Assembly: GCF_001885075.1 (NCBI RefSeq)
Contig: NZ_MODU01000004.1
Span: 434,001-498,000, forward strand
Origin: Alteromonas sp. V450
Lineage (GTDB): Bacteria > Pseudomonadota > Gammaproteobacteria > Enterobacterales > Alteromonadaceae
Length of the DNA stretch: 64,000 nucleotides
Reading direction: 5' to 3'
Shown here one piece after another: positions 8,174-17,037 of this stretch. The notes under the pieces are model-generated. The model was not told the DNA's origin and searched no databases. It worked only from the letters and a program-made list of their open reading frames with translations. A program made the translations under genes and the position numbers. Position 1 is the stretch's first letter; each line of letters begins with the position of its first letter.

Positions 8174-8683
8174 TTACTGTTGCAACTCACCGCTGCCAGA
8201 CTCAATGTGTGCGCGCACAAACCACTGGAACTGTTCTAAGTCAGCAAGTTGACCGGTGATCATATCTTCCGATACTGGGTCAATTTCACCTAAAAGCTCT
8301 AATGCTTTTCTATGGTCACCATTTACACCGTCGTATACGGCATCGAGCGCCTTAAGGTGGTCAAGTACTAAACCTTTACCCAATTCATAATCGTTCCAGC
8401 TGCGGCCTTCAACAATGGCTTTTGGTGTACCTTTCGGTACGCCACCTAATGTAGCAATTCGCTCTGCAATTGTGTCGGTCATTTCGCGTACCGCATCTAC
8501 CTGCGGATCCAACATCTCATGCACACCGATGAAGTTTGGTCCTACTACGTTCCAGTGAATGTGCTTCAACGTTAACTGTAAATCTAATAGTGCAACCAAT
8601 CGCTGATCCAATACCTTGATTGTTTTGGCAGCTGCATCGTTATCCATTCCTGGGGCTGTAAATTTGATATTGGTGTTACTCAT
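8174..8683 (-). CDS. dps: DNA-protecting ferritin-like protein Dps
   Basis: A 169-residue Dps mini-ferritin that stores iron, consumes peroxide and shields DNA in starvation. The ferroxidase residues are in HIHWNVVGPNFIGVHEMLDPQVDAVREMTDTIAERIATLGG (about residues 45-90). The ATG at 8683 is preceded by AGGAG (8688-8692). A longer in-frame start at 8725 lacks a clear site. dps lies between nadK and recN, which are adjacent in E. coli, so it is an insertion relative to that order. Confidence 0.93.
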   Translation of the reverse strand: MSNTNIKFTAPGMDNDAAAKTIKVLDQRLVALLDLQLTLKHIHWNVVGPNFIGVHEMLDPQVDAVREMTDTIAERIATLGGVPKGTPKAIVEGRSWNDYELGKGLVLDHLKALDAVYDGVNGDHRKALELLGEIDPVSEDMITGQLADLEQFQWFVRAHIESGSGELQQ

Positions 8684-8870
8684 GATATCTCCTATTGAAT
8701 GCAAACAAGTCAGCACGGTATTCATTACTCATAAGGTCAGCGCGTCACTGACCATGTGCCGACGGCTTACTTCAATAGTTGCAACAGATATGCCGCAATA
8801 TGAAATTGCTATAACTACAGGTTTTCGCTAAGGAAATCTTATAAAATTAAAAAATCTTTATTTTTCAAGC

Positions 8871-8896
8871 CTGTAGCAACCAAGAAAATGCTACAG
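8871..8896 (-). other. Stem-loop between nadK and dps
   Basis: CTGTAGCA (8871-8878) pairs with TGCTACAG (8889-8896), an 8-bp stem with a 10-base loop, about 50 bases past the nadK stop. There is no immediate T run, so it is only a weak terminator candidate. Confidence 0.4.
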
Positions 8897-8944
8897 ACTT
8901 ATGTAATAAATGCACGTGGGACAAATAAAATAGAGCAGGGGGGC

Positions 8945-9820
8945 TCAGTAAAGTTTACTGCCCCAACCTAACTTTTTACGAAGAACGTTGAAGTAGCTGT
9001 AGCCCTTGGGATGAACAAGGTGAAGTTTGTCTGCGCTCTTATTAATACGTATTTCATCGCCGGGTAACACGGGTAGAACGATGTGGCTATCACAGCTCAC
9101 TTGTAGCGAGTCACTGTTAACCTTCGATACTTTCATCGATACCTGACTGTCAGCATCAACAACGATAGGTCGGCTGCTAAGGGTATGGGGAAACATGGGG
9201 ACTAACGTAAGTGCATCTAGCTTTGGCATTATAATGGGGCCGCCCGCTGATAGAGAGTAAGCGGTTGACCCCGTTGGTGTAGCTACTATTAATCCGTCGC
9301 TACGCTGACTAAATACAAATTGCTCATCAATGTAAATTTCAAATTCCATCATATGGGCAACTTTGCCGTGGTGCAGCACCACTTCGTTTACGGCAGAGTT
9401 GTTGCTTTTAAGCTTTTCATGTCGATAAACCTCTACCTCAAGTAAGAAGCGTTCTTCCACCACGCATTCACCGTTAAAGATAAGATCAAGTTGTTGAACA
9501 ATATCATCAGGGTGGATATCTGTTAAAAAGCCGAGATTACCGCGGTTTACGCCGACTACGTGAATGTCAAAACGTGCAAGCACACGAGCTGCGCCAAGCA
9601 TGCTGCCGTCTCCACCTACTACCACGGCAAGATCGGCCTCTTTTCCAATAGTGACAAGGTTACAGCTTTTAAAATTTTCGGTTTCAAGCTCTTCAGCAAT
9701 ACTTTCCTCAACCAATAACTTACAGCCTTTCGCTAGTAAATAATCGGCAAGAATGTTCAAGCTGTCATGAGTGGCAGCGTGCTGAGGTTTTCCAATTAAA
9801 GCAACGGTTTGATAGGGCAT
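8945..9820 (-). CDS. nadK: NAD kinase
   Basis: ATP-dependent NAD kinase making NADP; 291 residues, the E. coli length. The GGDGS motif is in [18 protein letters not shown] (about residues 66-83). The NE motif is in [15 protein letters not shown]. The conserved glycine-rich segment is [22 protein letters not shown]. It is the first gene of the nadK-(dps)-recN-bamE minus-strand group. In E. coli it is divergent from grpE; here grpE lies 16 kb away. A GAGGA lies rather far (12 bases) upstream of the ATG. Confidence 0.96.
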   Translation of the reverse strand: MPYQTVALIGKPQHAATHDSLNILADYLLAKGCKLLVEESIAEELETENFKSCNLVTIGKEADLAVVVGGDGSMLGAARVLARFDIHVVGVNRGNLGFLTDIHPDDIVQQLDLIFNGECVVEERFLLEVEVYRHEKLKSNNSAVNEVVLHHGKVAHMMEFEIYIDEQFVFSQRSDGLIVATPTGSTAYSLSAGGPIIMPKLDALTLVPMFPHTLSSRPIVVDADSQVSMKVSKVNSDSLQVSCDSHIVLPVLPGDEIRINKSADKLHLVHPKGYSYFNVLRKKLGWGSKLY

Positions 9821-9910
9821 GGAATGCTAATGTCCTCTCATTTCCAATGATTGGACATTAGCACAGGTATTTTGCAAAAGAAAAGCGTAAAACGCTGTTA
9901 AGATGGAGGT

Positions 9911-12268
9911 TTAGCGATCTTCTAACCGATTATAGTCGAGAAGACCGCCTTCAATAGGATAGCGTTCGCTAGACCATTGCATTAATTTATCACTGAAGGC
10001 CCAAAAGTCAGGGTTGGTTCTGCGCATGCCTACATCGTCGAGCAGAGCTTTGTATTCGGTTTCGCTTTTAATTAACTTTAGCGCCTCAACAGACGACGTT
10101 ACTTCCGACGCATTGATATACCAAAACGCGTCAGGGTAACTACCTAACACACCATGTACCAGCGTGATTGAATCTTTAGAAGGCTCTCGGTTTTCCTCCT
10201 CTTCAAACAGGCTATTTACATTGTAATGCGCGCTATTTCGAAGGGCAGTGAATACATCAATATTGTCTGGGTCTTTGTCATCTCGTATCACAATCATGGT
10301 AGTTTCTGGCATCAAGGTCGCTTGTTGAGCAGGAAGCGAATCTAAGCGCTTTAATGCTTCGAACTGTTCAGCTGATAGCAAACGTTTATTGTAGGTTGAG
10401 GCATTCGGTTGAACTTTAGCCAAGTATTGCGATAACAATTGATAAAGTTCTTGTTGAGGATTATCTGTTTCGAACGCTATGCCAGATGGTTGTTCGTAAC
10501 TGTTGATATCACCTTCCAAGTAATCCGTCAGCTCTGGGCTAGCTTTTTGATACCAAGCGTTGAGAAGCGTGTGGCGGGTGGTAGGCGGTAGTAGATTAAG
10601 AAAGTTCGACTCACCCTCCATACGTAAGAAATCCATATACAAACGGGTCATTAATTGGTGCCCATAGTTGCCGTAAACATCAAAGCCCGCCACGAGTAAA
10701 TAATGAATTCGCTCTAGTAAAGCATAGTCAATCACCCATGCCGTTTTAGGTGGGTTGCCCACCATACCTTTAACGACAGTAGCATTATCGAAGTGACGGA
10801 AGACGGTTAAGCTTGCATTGGTGTTACTGCCGTCGCCATCCCAAATGCTTGATATATTGAGGTGCGCTCCGTCTTCAAATTCACTATTTAAAAAGGTTGT
10901 TCTCGCGCGCATATAGTCGCCTTGGCGCTTTGCATATTTAACCCAGTTTACCGCAAGGGCTGAGCTATCTTTTTCAGCTGGTAAGTGAAGGTTTTCTTTT
11001 TGAGAGGCGTAGAAAGCGTTCACTTTGCCAGATGTGGCAATGTCTGGATCGACAAAGAAAACCCAGAATCGGTCATTAATCACGTTGAGCGCTACTTGGC
11101 CTCGGCACACTGGCCCCTTGATATATCCCATAATGGTGTTTTGTGCGCGCTCAAGCATAAACCTGTACCGACTTTCTACTGGCAACAGAGTAAAAGCCGT
11201 TAGTGGATTGGCTGCCACTTCAGGTTTGTATGAAGGCAATGCTTCTACAGAAAACTCTGCATCGACAAACCACGATTGCCACTTATCCATTAGTGCTTCG
11301 TTAATAGCGTACGCTTGATGTGTTTTACTCACAATCGTCGAATGTACGGGCTGTAGACGATAGTAAACGCGCTCGACTTCAGGATCATCGAAGGGCCTGC
11401 GAGTAGCGATGATATCTAACGCTTGTCCGGGTGGGGTACGCGAGCGCACGAGATTAAAAAACTGAGGCGTTTTACCTTTTTCTGAAATATCTTCGAAATA
11501 AAGGTGAGACGTAAACAAGTGTTCGTAAATATAACGTGCGGAAAGCTGCATTTTATTGCTATCGCCATTTAGCCACGCTTCTAAGGCAGATGCTTTCTCA
11601 TTCAGTTCTCGTGAAAGCGCTTTGGGTGAAGGTTGCGGAGCACCATGGTTTAACCATTGAATGAGTGTAGTATGTTCAGCGTCCGATAGCGCTGGCAGGG
11701 CGTAGGGCATGCCTCCTAAAGGCTGACCTGCGATATATTCGCCCATTTCATCTATGGTTGGGCATTGGTTTTGTCGGCTTAAGCTTACATCGAAACTGTC
11801 ACCTAAATGAGCGGTATTGGGTAAGGGGTACTGTTTTTTTAGCAAAAGCATTTGCGCTAGCACCGACGATTGTGTTGGCAAACTGTTGTTATCTTCTCTT
11901 GTTGGCAATACATCGAAAAAGCCTCGTTCGCGCCATCCATCTACGCCGTGAGCGTCGAGAAACATCCTGTTTGGCTGGGCAGCGGTAAGTCGCGTACCTT
12001 CATACACTTTTTCTTTGCTAGCACCTCGGGCTAAGCCTTCTGGGGATGACATCTTTAGTTGGCATGGCGCATCGTAACAAGCGTGGCAGACAACGCAGCG
12101 CTGCGTTAGTACAGGGTTAACTTGAGTATCAAAGAAATTGTCGGGTAAATTCTCCATGGCGGGCATGGCGCTGTTTGACGAAAGTAAAGGCGCATCAGGT
12201 TTCGGCCATTGCCATATCGCTATAGCGGTAATTGCTACAAGCACCGAAATCATACCGAGTTTTTTCAT
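9911..12268 (-). CDS. cti: Fatty acid cis/trans isomerase (Cti), periplasmic heme protein
   Basis: A 785-residue Cti, which converts cis- to trans-unsaturated fatty acids in membrane phospholipids under solvent, heat or osmotic stress. It has an N-terminal signal/anchor (MKKLGMISVLVAITAIAIWQW) and a heme c motif CVVCH at residues 58-62, as in Pseudomonas and Vibrio Cti. It is divergent from the iron alcohol dehydrogenase. The roughly 200-base intergenic region holds a TAC-N4-GTA palindrome at 12354-12367. The length is normal and there is no sign of damage. Confidence 0.92.
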   Translation of the reverse strand: MKKLGMISVLVAITAIAIWQWPKPDAPLLSSNSAMPAMENLPDNFFDTQVNPVLTQRCVVCHACYDAPCQLKMSSPEGLARGASKEKVYEGTRLTAAQPNRMFLDAHGVDGWRERGFFDVLPTREDNNSLPTQSSVLAQMLLLKKQYPLPNTAHLGDSFDVSLSRQNQCPTIDEMGEYIAGQPLGGMPYALPALSDAEHTTLIQWLNHGAPQPSPKALSRELNEKASALEAWLNGDSNKMQLSARYIYEHLFTSHLYFEDISEKGKTPQFFNLVRSRTPPGQALDIIATRRPFDDPEVERVYYRLQPVHSTIVSKTHQAYAINEALMDKWQSWFVDAEFSVEALPSYKPEVAANPLTAFTLLPVESRYRFMLERAQNTIMGYIKGPVCRGQVALNVINDRFWVFFVDPDIATSGKVNAFYASQKENLHLPAEKDSSALAVNWVKYAKRQGDYMRARTTFLNSEFEDGAHLNISSIWDGDGSNTNASLTVFRHFDNATVVKGMVGNPPKTAWVIDYALLERIHYLLVAGFDVYGNYGHQLMTRLYMDFLRMEGESNFLNLLPPTTRHTLLNAWYQKASPELTDYLEGDINSYEQPSGIAFETDNPQQELYQLLSQYLAKVQPNASTYNKRLLSAEQFEALKRLDSLPAQQATLMPETTMIVIRDDKDPDNIDVFTALRNSAHYNVNSLFEEEENREPSKDSITLVHGVLGSYPDAFWYINASEVTSSVEALKLIKSETEYKALLDDVGMRRTNPDFWAFSDKLMQWSSERYPIEGGLLDYNRLEDR

Positions 12269-12353
12269 AGTTGTCGTCCACTGAAAGGCTTTGTCCTGCC
12301 TGCAACTTATACCAGAGCGCTAATGTCTAAAACATGTAATTTCAAAAATAAAC

Positions 12354-12367
12354 AATACGGTCGTATT
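12354..12367. promoter_or_regulatory. Palindrome AATAC-GGTC-GTATT
   Basis: A perfect 5+4+5 palindrome in the divergent region between cti and the iron alcohol dehydrogenase, 106 bases upstream of the dehydrogenase ATG. It shares the TAC-N4-GTA core with the palindromes at 18491-18506 and 26055-26072, which suggests an operator for the same dimeric regulator. Confidence 0.45.
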
Positions 12368-12472
12368 TACATAAAAGGTCAAATCAAAAAACGTTAACAT
12401 TATTGTTACATTGTCATTGCTTTGGGTGCTGTACTAGGTATGCTGATGAAAAGAATTCGCAGCGAGGGAAAC

Positions 12473-13633
12473 ATGTCTCATCAAATTATTCTGCCAAGAG
12501 TGGTGCACATTGGGAGAGGGGCGAGTCAGCGGGTTGCTGAAACGCTAAAAGGACTCAACTGCCATAAACCTTTACTTGTGACCGATAAGGTAATGGTTGA
12601 GTTGGGATATAGTGCAGCCATAGTGCAAGTGTTGGAGGAGGCAGGAATAAGGGCCGATGTATTTTTAGATACGGTGCCAGAGCCTACGGTGAGCTCTATT
12701 GATCGCGGCGTGGATGCCTTCAAAGCCCACGCTTATGACAGCATTATTGCTTTAGGTGGTGGAAGCCCCATCGATAGCGCAAAGGCTATAGCCATACTTG
12801 GTAAATACGGCGGCGAAATGCGAGACTACAAATTCCCGAGGGTTGTAGATGAAGCGGGACTGCCGATCATTGCTATTCCCACAACGGCGGGAACGGGCTC
12901 AGAAGCAACCCGATTTACCATTATCACCGACGAAGACACCACAGAAAAAATGTTGTGTGTTGGTCTTGGGTTTATGCCAACGGCAGCCTTAGTCGATTAT
13001 TCATTAACGCAAAGTTTGCCTGCCCGCGTGACAGCCGATACAGGCATTGATGCGCTTACTCACGCTATTGAAGCGTTTGTTAGCCGTAAAGCCAATCTTT
13101 ACAGTGATGCACAGGCGTTATCAGCCATGGCGTTAATTGCGCCGAATCTGCGCACTGTATTTGCAGACCCTTCGAATGAAACAGCAAGAGAGTCGATGAT
13201 GTTGGGCTCAACGCTCGCAGGTATTGCCTTTTCAAATGCTTCAGTGGCCCTTGTTCACGGAATGAGCAGGCCTATCGGGGCAGCCTTTCATGTGCCTCAT
13301 GGGTTGTCGAATGCCATGTTATTGCCTGCGGTTACCGCTTTCTCTATTCCAAGCGCATCGGTGCGATATGCACAATGTGCTCGCGCCATGGGTGTTGCTA
13401 TGCAAAGTGATTCGGACGAAGTGGCGAACCAAAAGCTTATCACCGAACTAAAAGCGCTTAATGCCGATTTGCAGGTGCCTACGCCTGCCGATTTTGGTAT
13501 TGATAAGGAAGCATTTTTTGCTTTGACATCAACAATGGCAGAACAGGCTTTGGCATCAGGCTCTCCTGGCAATAATCCGCGTATACCTACCATTGAGGAA
13601 ATGGTTGCTATTTATGTATCGCTTTGGGAATAA
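12473..13633 (+). CDS. Iron-containing (group III) alcohol dehydrogenase
   Basis: A 386-residue NAD(P)-dependent alcohol dehydrogenase. The cofactor motif GGGSPIDSAKAIA is near residues 97-109. Metal ligands sit in DTGIDALTHAIEAF and in HGMSRPIGAAFHVPHGLSNAMLLP. The ATG at 12473 is preceded by GAGGGA; in-frame starts further upstream lack this and are rejected. It converges on the 3-hydroxybutyrate dehydrogenase gene across a shared terminator. The substrate is unknown. Short-chain alcohols, lactaldehyde or 4-hydroxybutyrate are possible in the family. Confidence 0.9.
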   Translation: MSHQIILPRVVHIGRGASQRVAETLKGLNCHKPLLVTDKVMVELGYSAAIVQVLEEAGIRADVFLDTVPEPTVSSIDRGVDAFKAHAYDSIIALGGGSPIDSAKAIAILGKYGGEMRDYKFPRVVDEAGLPIIAIPTTAGTGSEATRFTIITDEDTTEKMLCVGLGFMPTAALVDYSLTQSLPARVTADTGIDALTHAIEAFVSRKANLYSDAQALSAMALIAPNLRTVFADPSNETARESMMLGSTLAGIAFSNASVALVHGMSRPIGAAFHVPHGLSNAMLLPAVTAFSIPSASVRYAQCARAMGVAMQSDSDEVANQKLITELKALNADLQVPTPADFGIDKEAFFALTSTMAEQALASGSPGNNPRIPTIEEMVAIYVSLWE

Positions 13634-13656
13634 CGCTTTTGCGAAAACATTAAACG

Positions 13657-13685
13657 AAAAAAGGCTGCTTATTGCAGCCTTTTTT
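13657..13685. terminator. Bidirectional rho-independent terminator
   Basis: AAAAAAGGCTGC (13657-13668) and GCAGCCTTTTTT (13674-13685) form a 12-bp stem with a 5-base loop. It has A and T runs suited to termination in both directions, and lies between two convergent genes. Confidence 0.9.
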
Positions 13686-13735
13686 ATGTGAAAAGAAATA
13701 TTGTATAAAAAGCTAAGCGTTAAAAAGCTCACGGG

Positions 13736-14503
13736 TTATCTTGCCGTCCAGCCCCCATCAAGCACCATGGTTTGCCCTGTTATATTACGGGCACTAGGCG
13801 ACATTAAGAAGCTTGCGGTATCTGCAAGTTCCTCAACGCTCACAAATTGCTTTTTAGGCATGGGCTCTAACATTATTTTTGTTATTACCTCTTCCTCGGT
13901 AAGGTTATTCTCTTTTGCCTGCGCTGCAATTTGTTTCTCCACCAATGGTGTTTTCACATAGGCAGGGCAAAGGGTATTGATAGTTACATCGCAATCCCCT
14001 GTTTCAAGGGCGATGGTTTTTGCGAACCCTAACAGGCCGTGCTTCGCTGCTACATAAGCCGACTTATACGGCGAGGCTACCAACGAGTGAATAGATCCTA
14101 CATTGATAATGCGCCCGTAATTTTGCTTACGCATGGCAGGTAAAAACGCTTGGGTTAACAGAGCAGGGCCAACAAGCATGATATTTATAAGCTGCTGCCA
14201 CGTATCTGCAGGAAAGTCCTCTATACGTGAAACGTGCTGAATACCTGCATTATTTATAAGCACATCAACGGTGTATTTTCCAAGTACGTCAGGTAGCGCC
14301 GCAACTTGTTTTGCGTTGCACACATCTACGGCCACTGCGCTGGCCGAACCGTCTAAATGTGCAAGTTTGGTCACGGCTTCTTTTGCTGCCAGTTCGTTTA
14401 TGTCAGCGATGATCACATGGTGCCCGTGTTTCATCATTGACTCGGCAATGCCAAAGCCAATGCCGCTTGCTCCACCCGTGATAAATATTGTGCGCTTAGC
14501 CAT
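13736..14503 (-). CDS. D-3-hydroxybutyrate dehydrogenase (SDR family)
   Basis: A 255-residue classical short-chain dehydrogenase that should oxidise (R)-3-hydroxybutyrate to acetoacetate with NAD. The Rossmann motif TGGASGIGFGIA is near residues 9-20, followed by NNAGIQH. Catalytic Ser is in VGSIHSLVAS and Tyr/Lys in YVAAKHG. FPADTWQQLINIMLVG, LCPAYVKTPLVEKQI and the C-terminus QTMVLDGGWTAR match 3-hydroxybutyrate dehydrogenases. Its start overlaps the end of the depolymerase gene by 8 bases, so translation is probably coupled. It is the last gene of the 3-hydroxybutyrate operon. Confidence 0.88.
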   Translation of the reverse strand: MAKRTIFITGGASGIGFGIAESMMKHGHHVIIADINELAAKEAVTKLAHLDGSASAVAVDVCNAKQVAALPDVLGKYTVDVLINNAGIQHVSRIEDFPADTWQQLINIMLVGPALLTQAFLPAMRKQNYGRIINVGSIHSLVASPYKSAYVAAKHGLLGFAKTIALETGDCDVTINTLCPAYVKTPLVEKQIAAQAKENNLTEEEVITKIMLEPMPKKQFVSVEELADTASFLMSPSARNITGQTMVLDGGWTAR

Positions 14504-15548
14504 TGTTACTTCCGTTGGATTTATTTAATGAGAACAGCAGCTGTTTTACTGCGTTTATTTGTGTGCCCTCTCTGTTAGCGTAATTGTTATCCGCATAGCC
14601 CCACCAATCCCAACAGCCTTGTGGATTTAACGGCATGAATAACGACTTCTTAGTTTGCGGATATAGCACAACAATATGGTTGTCATCAGCCCATTCATTC
14701 AGCCCTGTTTGGGTAGTGTAGGCATCGCCAACGGCATCGGCATACTGGTTACAGCCGTGGAAACTAATATGGGCTCTGCACGGCTCGCCTTGTGCACAGC
14801 TTTCAGGCACATACACAAAACCTTCGCTTGCTAATGTTTTGGCATCGCTACCGGCTATTTTTTGTTGATCAATTGAATGAATTTGCCCTGATAGTGACTC
14901 GTCGGGTGTCGAAACATCTTCAACAAGATGAGAGAGCATGGCACCTGCTGCATCGTAGTCGCAGTTCCCGATGAAGGGACTTTCTGATTTCATGCAGTTA
15001 ACCCCATTGTTTTTGGTGGGAAAAAGGTGAGCCATTGGTTTGTCATTGATATAGGCAATATTTTGTGTGTCTGTCCACAATTTGTATTGCTCAAATAATA
15101 AATCGCTCACGGGTGCAATCACTCTGGTGTCTTGCGTACCGTGAAAAAGCCAGACTTTTGCGTCTTTCATATTGGAAAGCGACGCAATTTTTCCTTCAGT
15201 TTCATACTGTTTAGCTTTTTCATTTAGCGCTTCAAGGTTAATTTCTCCCTCTACCTTACTCACGCATTGTGCAAGGGCAGTGGTTATATCACCTTGTGCA
15301 CAGTAGTACGGGCCGCCAGCAATAACGCCAACGCCTTTTACCCAGTCGCTATGTGCTAAATGAAATTGTGTTGCCATGTAACCGCCTGATGATAAGCCAG
15401 ATACGGTAACGTTCTTTAAATCGAGGGTGAGCGAAGGGAGGGCGTCTTGCGCCGATGACTCGTCACCGAAGGCCGTTACACTAACGGAAAGTGCGCTTAA
15501 TACAGACAGACAAAGCGCGTGGCGTAAAAAGGAGGTAGATTTTATCAT
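14496..15548 (-). CDS. Secreted PHB depolymerase-family esterase
   Basis: A 350-residue exported esterase resembling polyhydroxybutyrate depolymerases. The signal peptide is MIKSTSFLRHALCLSVLSALSVSVTAFG. The lipase box GLSSG has nucleophile Ser53. The later SFHGCNQYADAVGDAY resembles the region around the oxyanion hole and binding cleft in this family. It overlaps the upstream hydrolase by ATGA (15545-15548) and the downstream dehydrogenase by 8 bases. That coupling to a 3-hydroxybutyrate dehydrogenase supports cleavage of 3-hydroxybutyrate polymers or oligomers. No separate substrate-binding domain is evident, so it may act on short or amorphous material. Confidence 0.82.
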   Translation of the reverse strand: MIKSTSFLRHALCLSVLSALSVSVTAFGDESSAQDALPSLTLDLKNVTVSGLSSGGYMATQFHLAHSDWVKGVGVIAGGPYYCAQGDITTALAQCVSKVEGEINLEALNEKAKQYETEGKIASLSNMKDAKVWLFHGTQDTRVIAPVSDLLFEQYKLWTDTQNIAYINDKPMAHLFPTKNNGVNCMKSESPFIGNCDYDAAGAMLSHLVEDVSTPDESLSGQIHSIDQQKIAGSDAKTLASEGFVYVPESCAQGEPCRAHISFHGCNQYADAVGDAYTTQTGLNEWADDNHIVVLYPQTKKSLFMPLNPQGCWDWWGYADNNYANREGTQINAVKQLLFSLNKSNGSNNG

Positions 15549-16804
15549 TGCATTGCTGCCTTATCATTTTCTAAAAATTGGCGAATAGCCTTAGCTTGAG
15601 CGGATACATTCGTCACGCCTTCCAAATGGCCCAATTGGCCATTTAGCGTAACTAATGTGCTGTCCTTGTTCATTGAGGTTAAACCTTGGTGTGCACTTTG
15701 CGACAAGTAGGGCATAAGAAGCAAATCAGTTTGGGCTGGAATAAACAGCGTTTTCGCCTTTATCGACGCCAGCCCTTGCTCAAGAGTACCTTGATGCCCA
15801 GCAACAAAAAGCTGGCAGGCTCGAACCAAATACAAAAGGTGGTTGGCGTCCATGGTTTTGGCCCGAGCCTTTGCTCGCTCGCGCAGCCAGTTCACAATAC
15901 TGTGTGATTGACGTATATCATTAAGCGGCGCCGACTCAACATTTTGATACCCTAACGTGTTGCCGGTTTGGTTGAAAAAGGAAGGAGTAAGGGCATTTTG
16001 TGTAATTAACATAAGTGAGGCAGCTAGGCCATCAAGGGGGGCTTGCGCTTTGGTGTAAGTGCCGTTGTTCCAGTTCTGGTCGAGGACAATCGGCGTAGCC
16101 CAGTGCTCTAATGCCGCGGTAGTCCAAGCATCGCTTTGACCTGCGCCGATAACTGAAATCATGCGTTCAACCCAGTCTGAGTAAGCGCTCGCCCAGTCTA
16201 TAGCCTGCATAGAGCCCATAGAAGGCCCAATAACCGCATACAGTTTGCTAATACCTAAGCTTTCGAGAAGTGCTTTTTGAACATTGACAAAGTCACGTAT
16301 TGTCACGACCGGAAAGTCTAAGCCATAGGGTTTACCTGTATCTGGATTTATTGACGTAGGGCCGGTTGTAATAACGTGGGGGTCGTAAGCGTTTAAATTG
16401 GCCAGCGTATCAACGCTTATTACATAAAAGCGGTCTGTATCAATCGCCTTGCCGGGGCCGATAATACTATCCCAGTAACCTGGCGCTGGATCGCTTTCAT
16501 CGTACTTCCCCGCTGCATGAGAAGAACCAGAAAAATAATGCGTTATAAGGATCACGTTAGTTTTGGTGTCATTTGGTGTTCCATATGCCTCCCAGCCAAC
16601 TTTTACATTTTTTATTTGTTTGCCGCTAAATGTCGTGAAGTGTGGCATTTCAAACACCTTTTTTTCTACTATCAGCGAATCTTTTTGCTCAATCTCATTT
16701 GCCACTACCTGAAAATGCAAGGTTATAAAAAGCGACGCAAACACCTTCAAAAGAGCGTGTAACTTCTTGGTTATATGTAAGCCGAATGGTGTGGATGAAG
16801 TCAT
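15545..16804 (-). CDS. Exported MetX-like alpha/beta hydrolase
   Basis: An alpha/beta hydrolase of the homoserine O-acetyltransferase (MetX) superfamily. It has the nucleophile motif GPSMGSMQAIDW (Ser195 from this start), an Asp in PAQTDLLLMP and a His in NGQLGHLEG. Unlike cytosolic MetX, it carries a signal-like N-terminus from this ATG (MTSSTPFGLHITKKLHALLK, then a hydrophobic run ending QVVANE). A start at 16906 has a better ribosome site (GAGGA nine bases away) and would place the hydrophobic segment at residues 50-66 as an internal anchor; both starts remain possible. Given its operon, periplasmic hydrolysis of hydroxyalkanoate oligomers is more likely than methionine synthesis (inference). 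Confidence 0.7.
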   Translation of the reverse strand: MTSSTPFGLHITKKLHALLKVFASLFITLHFQVVANEIEQKDSLIVEKKVFEMPHFTTFSGKQIKNVKVGWEAYGTPNDTKTNVILITHYFSGSSHAAGKYDESDPAPGYWDSIIGPGKAIDTDRFYVISVDTLANLNAYDPHVITTGPTSINPDTGKPYGLDFPVVTIRDFVNVQKALLESLGISKLYAVIGPSMGSMQAIDWASAYSDWVERMISVIGAGQSDAWTTAALEHWATPIVLDQNWNNGTYTKAQAPLDGLAASLMLITQNALTPSFFNQTGNTLGYQNVESAPLNDIRQSHSIVNWLRERAKARAKTMDANHLLYLVRACQLFVAGHQGTLEQGLASIKAKTLFIPAQTDLLLMPYLSQSAHQGLTSMNKDSTLVTLNGQLGHLEGVTNVSAQAKAIRQFLENDKAAMQ

Positions 16805-17037
16805 GTGTTTTGGTCTCGTCAAAATGCATGACTCTCTCAATTGCTTTCTGTTGTGCTTGCTCTTGCTCCAAGTTAACCGCGGCGTTCGCTTAGTTTTCCA
16901 GTTCATTTTCTTTAATCCTCAATCCTTTATCACGGCGCTATTTTTCTTCAAAAGAGTCTGTATGTAACAGGGCTTACGCTATGGCCTTCTAAGGGCTTAG
17001 CCTTTGCGTGCCTTCGTTTTAATCGGCAAAGCCCATG

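Noticed and set aside
15064..15075. GTGTCTGTCC inside the depolymerase gene
   Set aside because: It is a chance match within coding sequence, lacks the leading A and has no flanking repeat structure.
15545..16804. metX for methionine synthesis
   Set aside because: The export signal and operon with a PHB depolymerase and hydroxybutyrate dehydrogenase do not fit cytosolic methionine synthesis.
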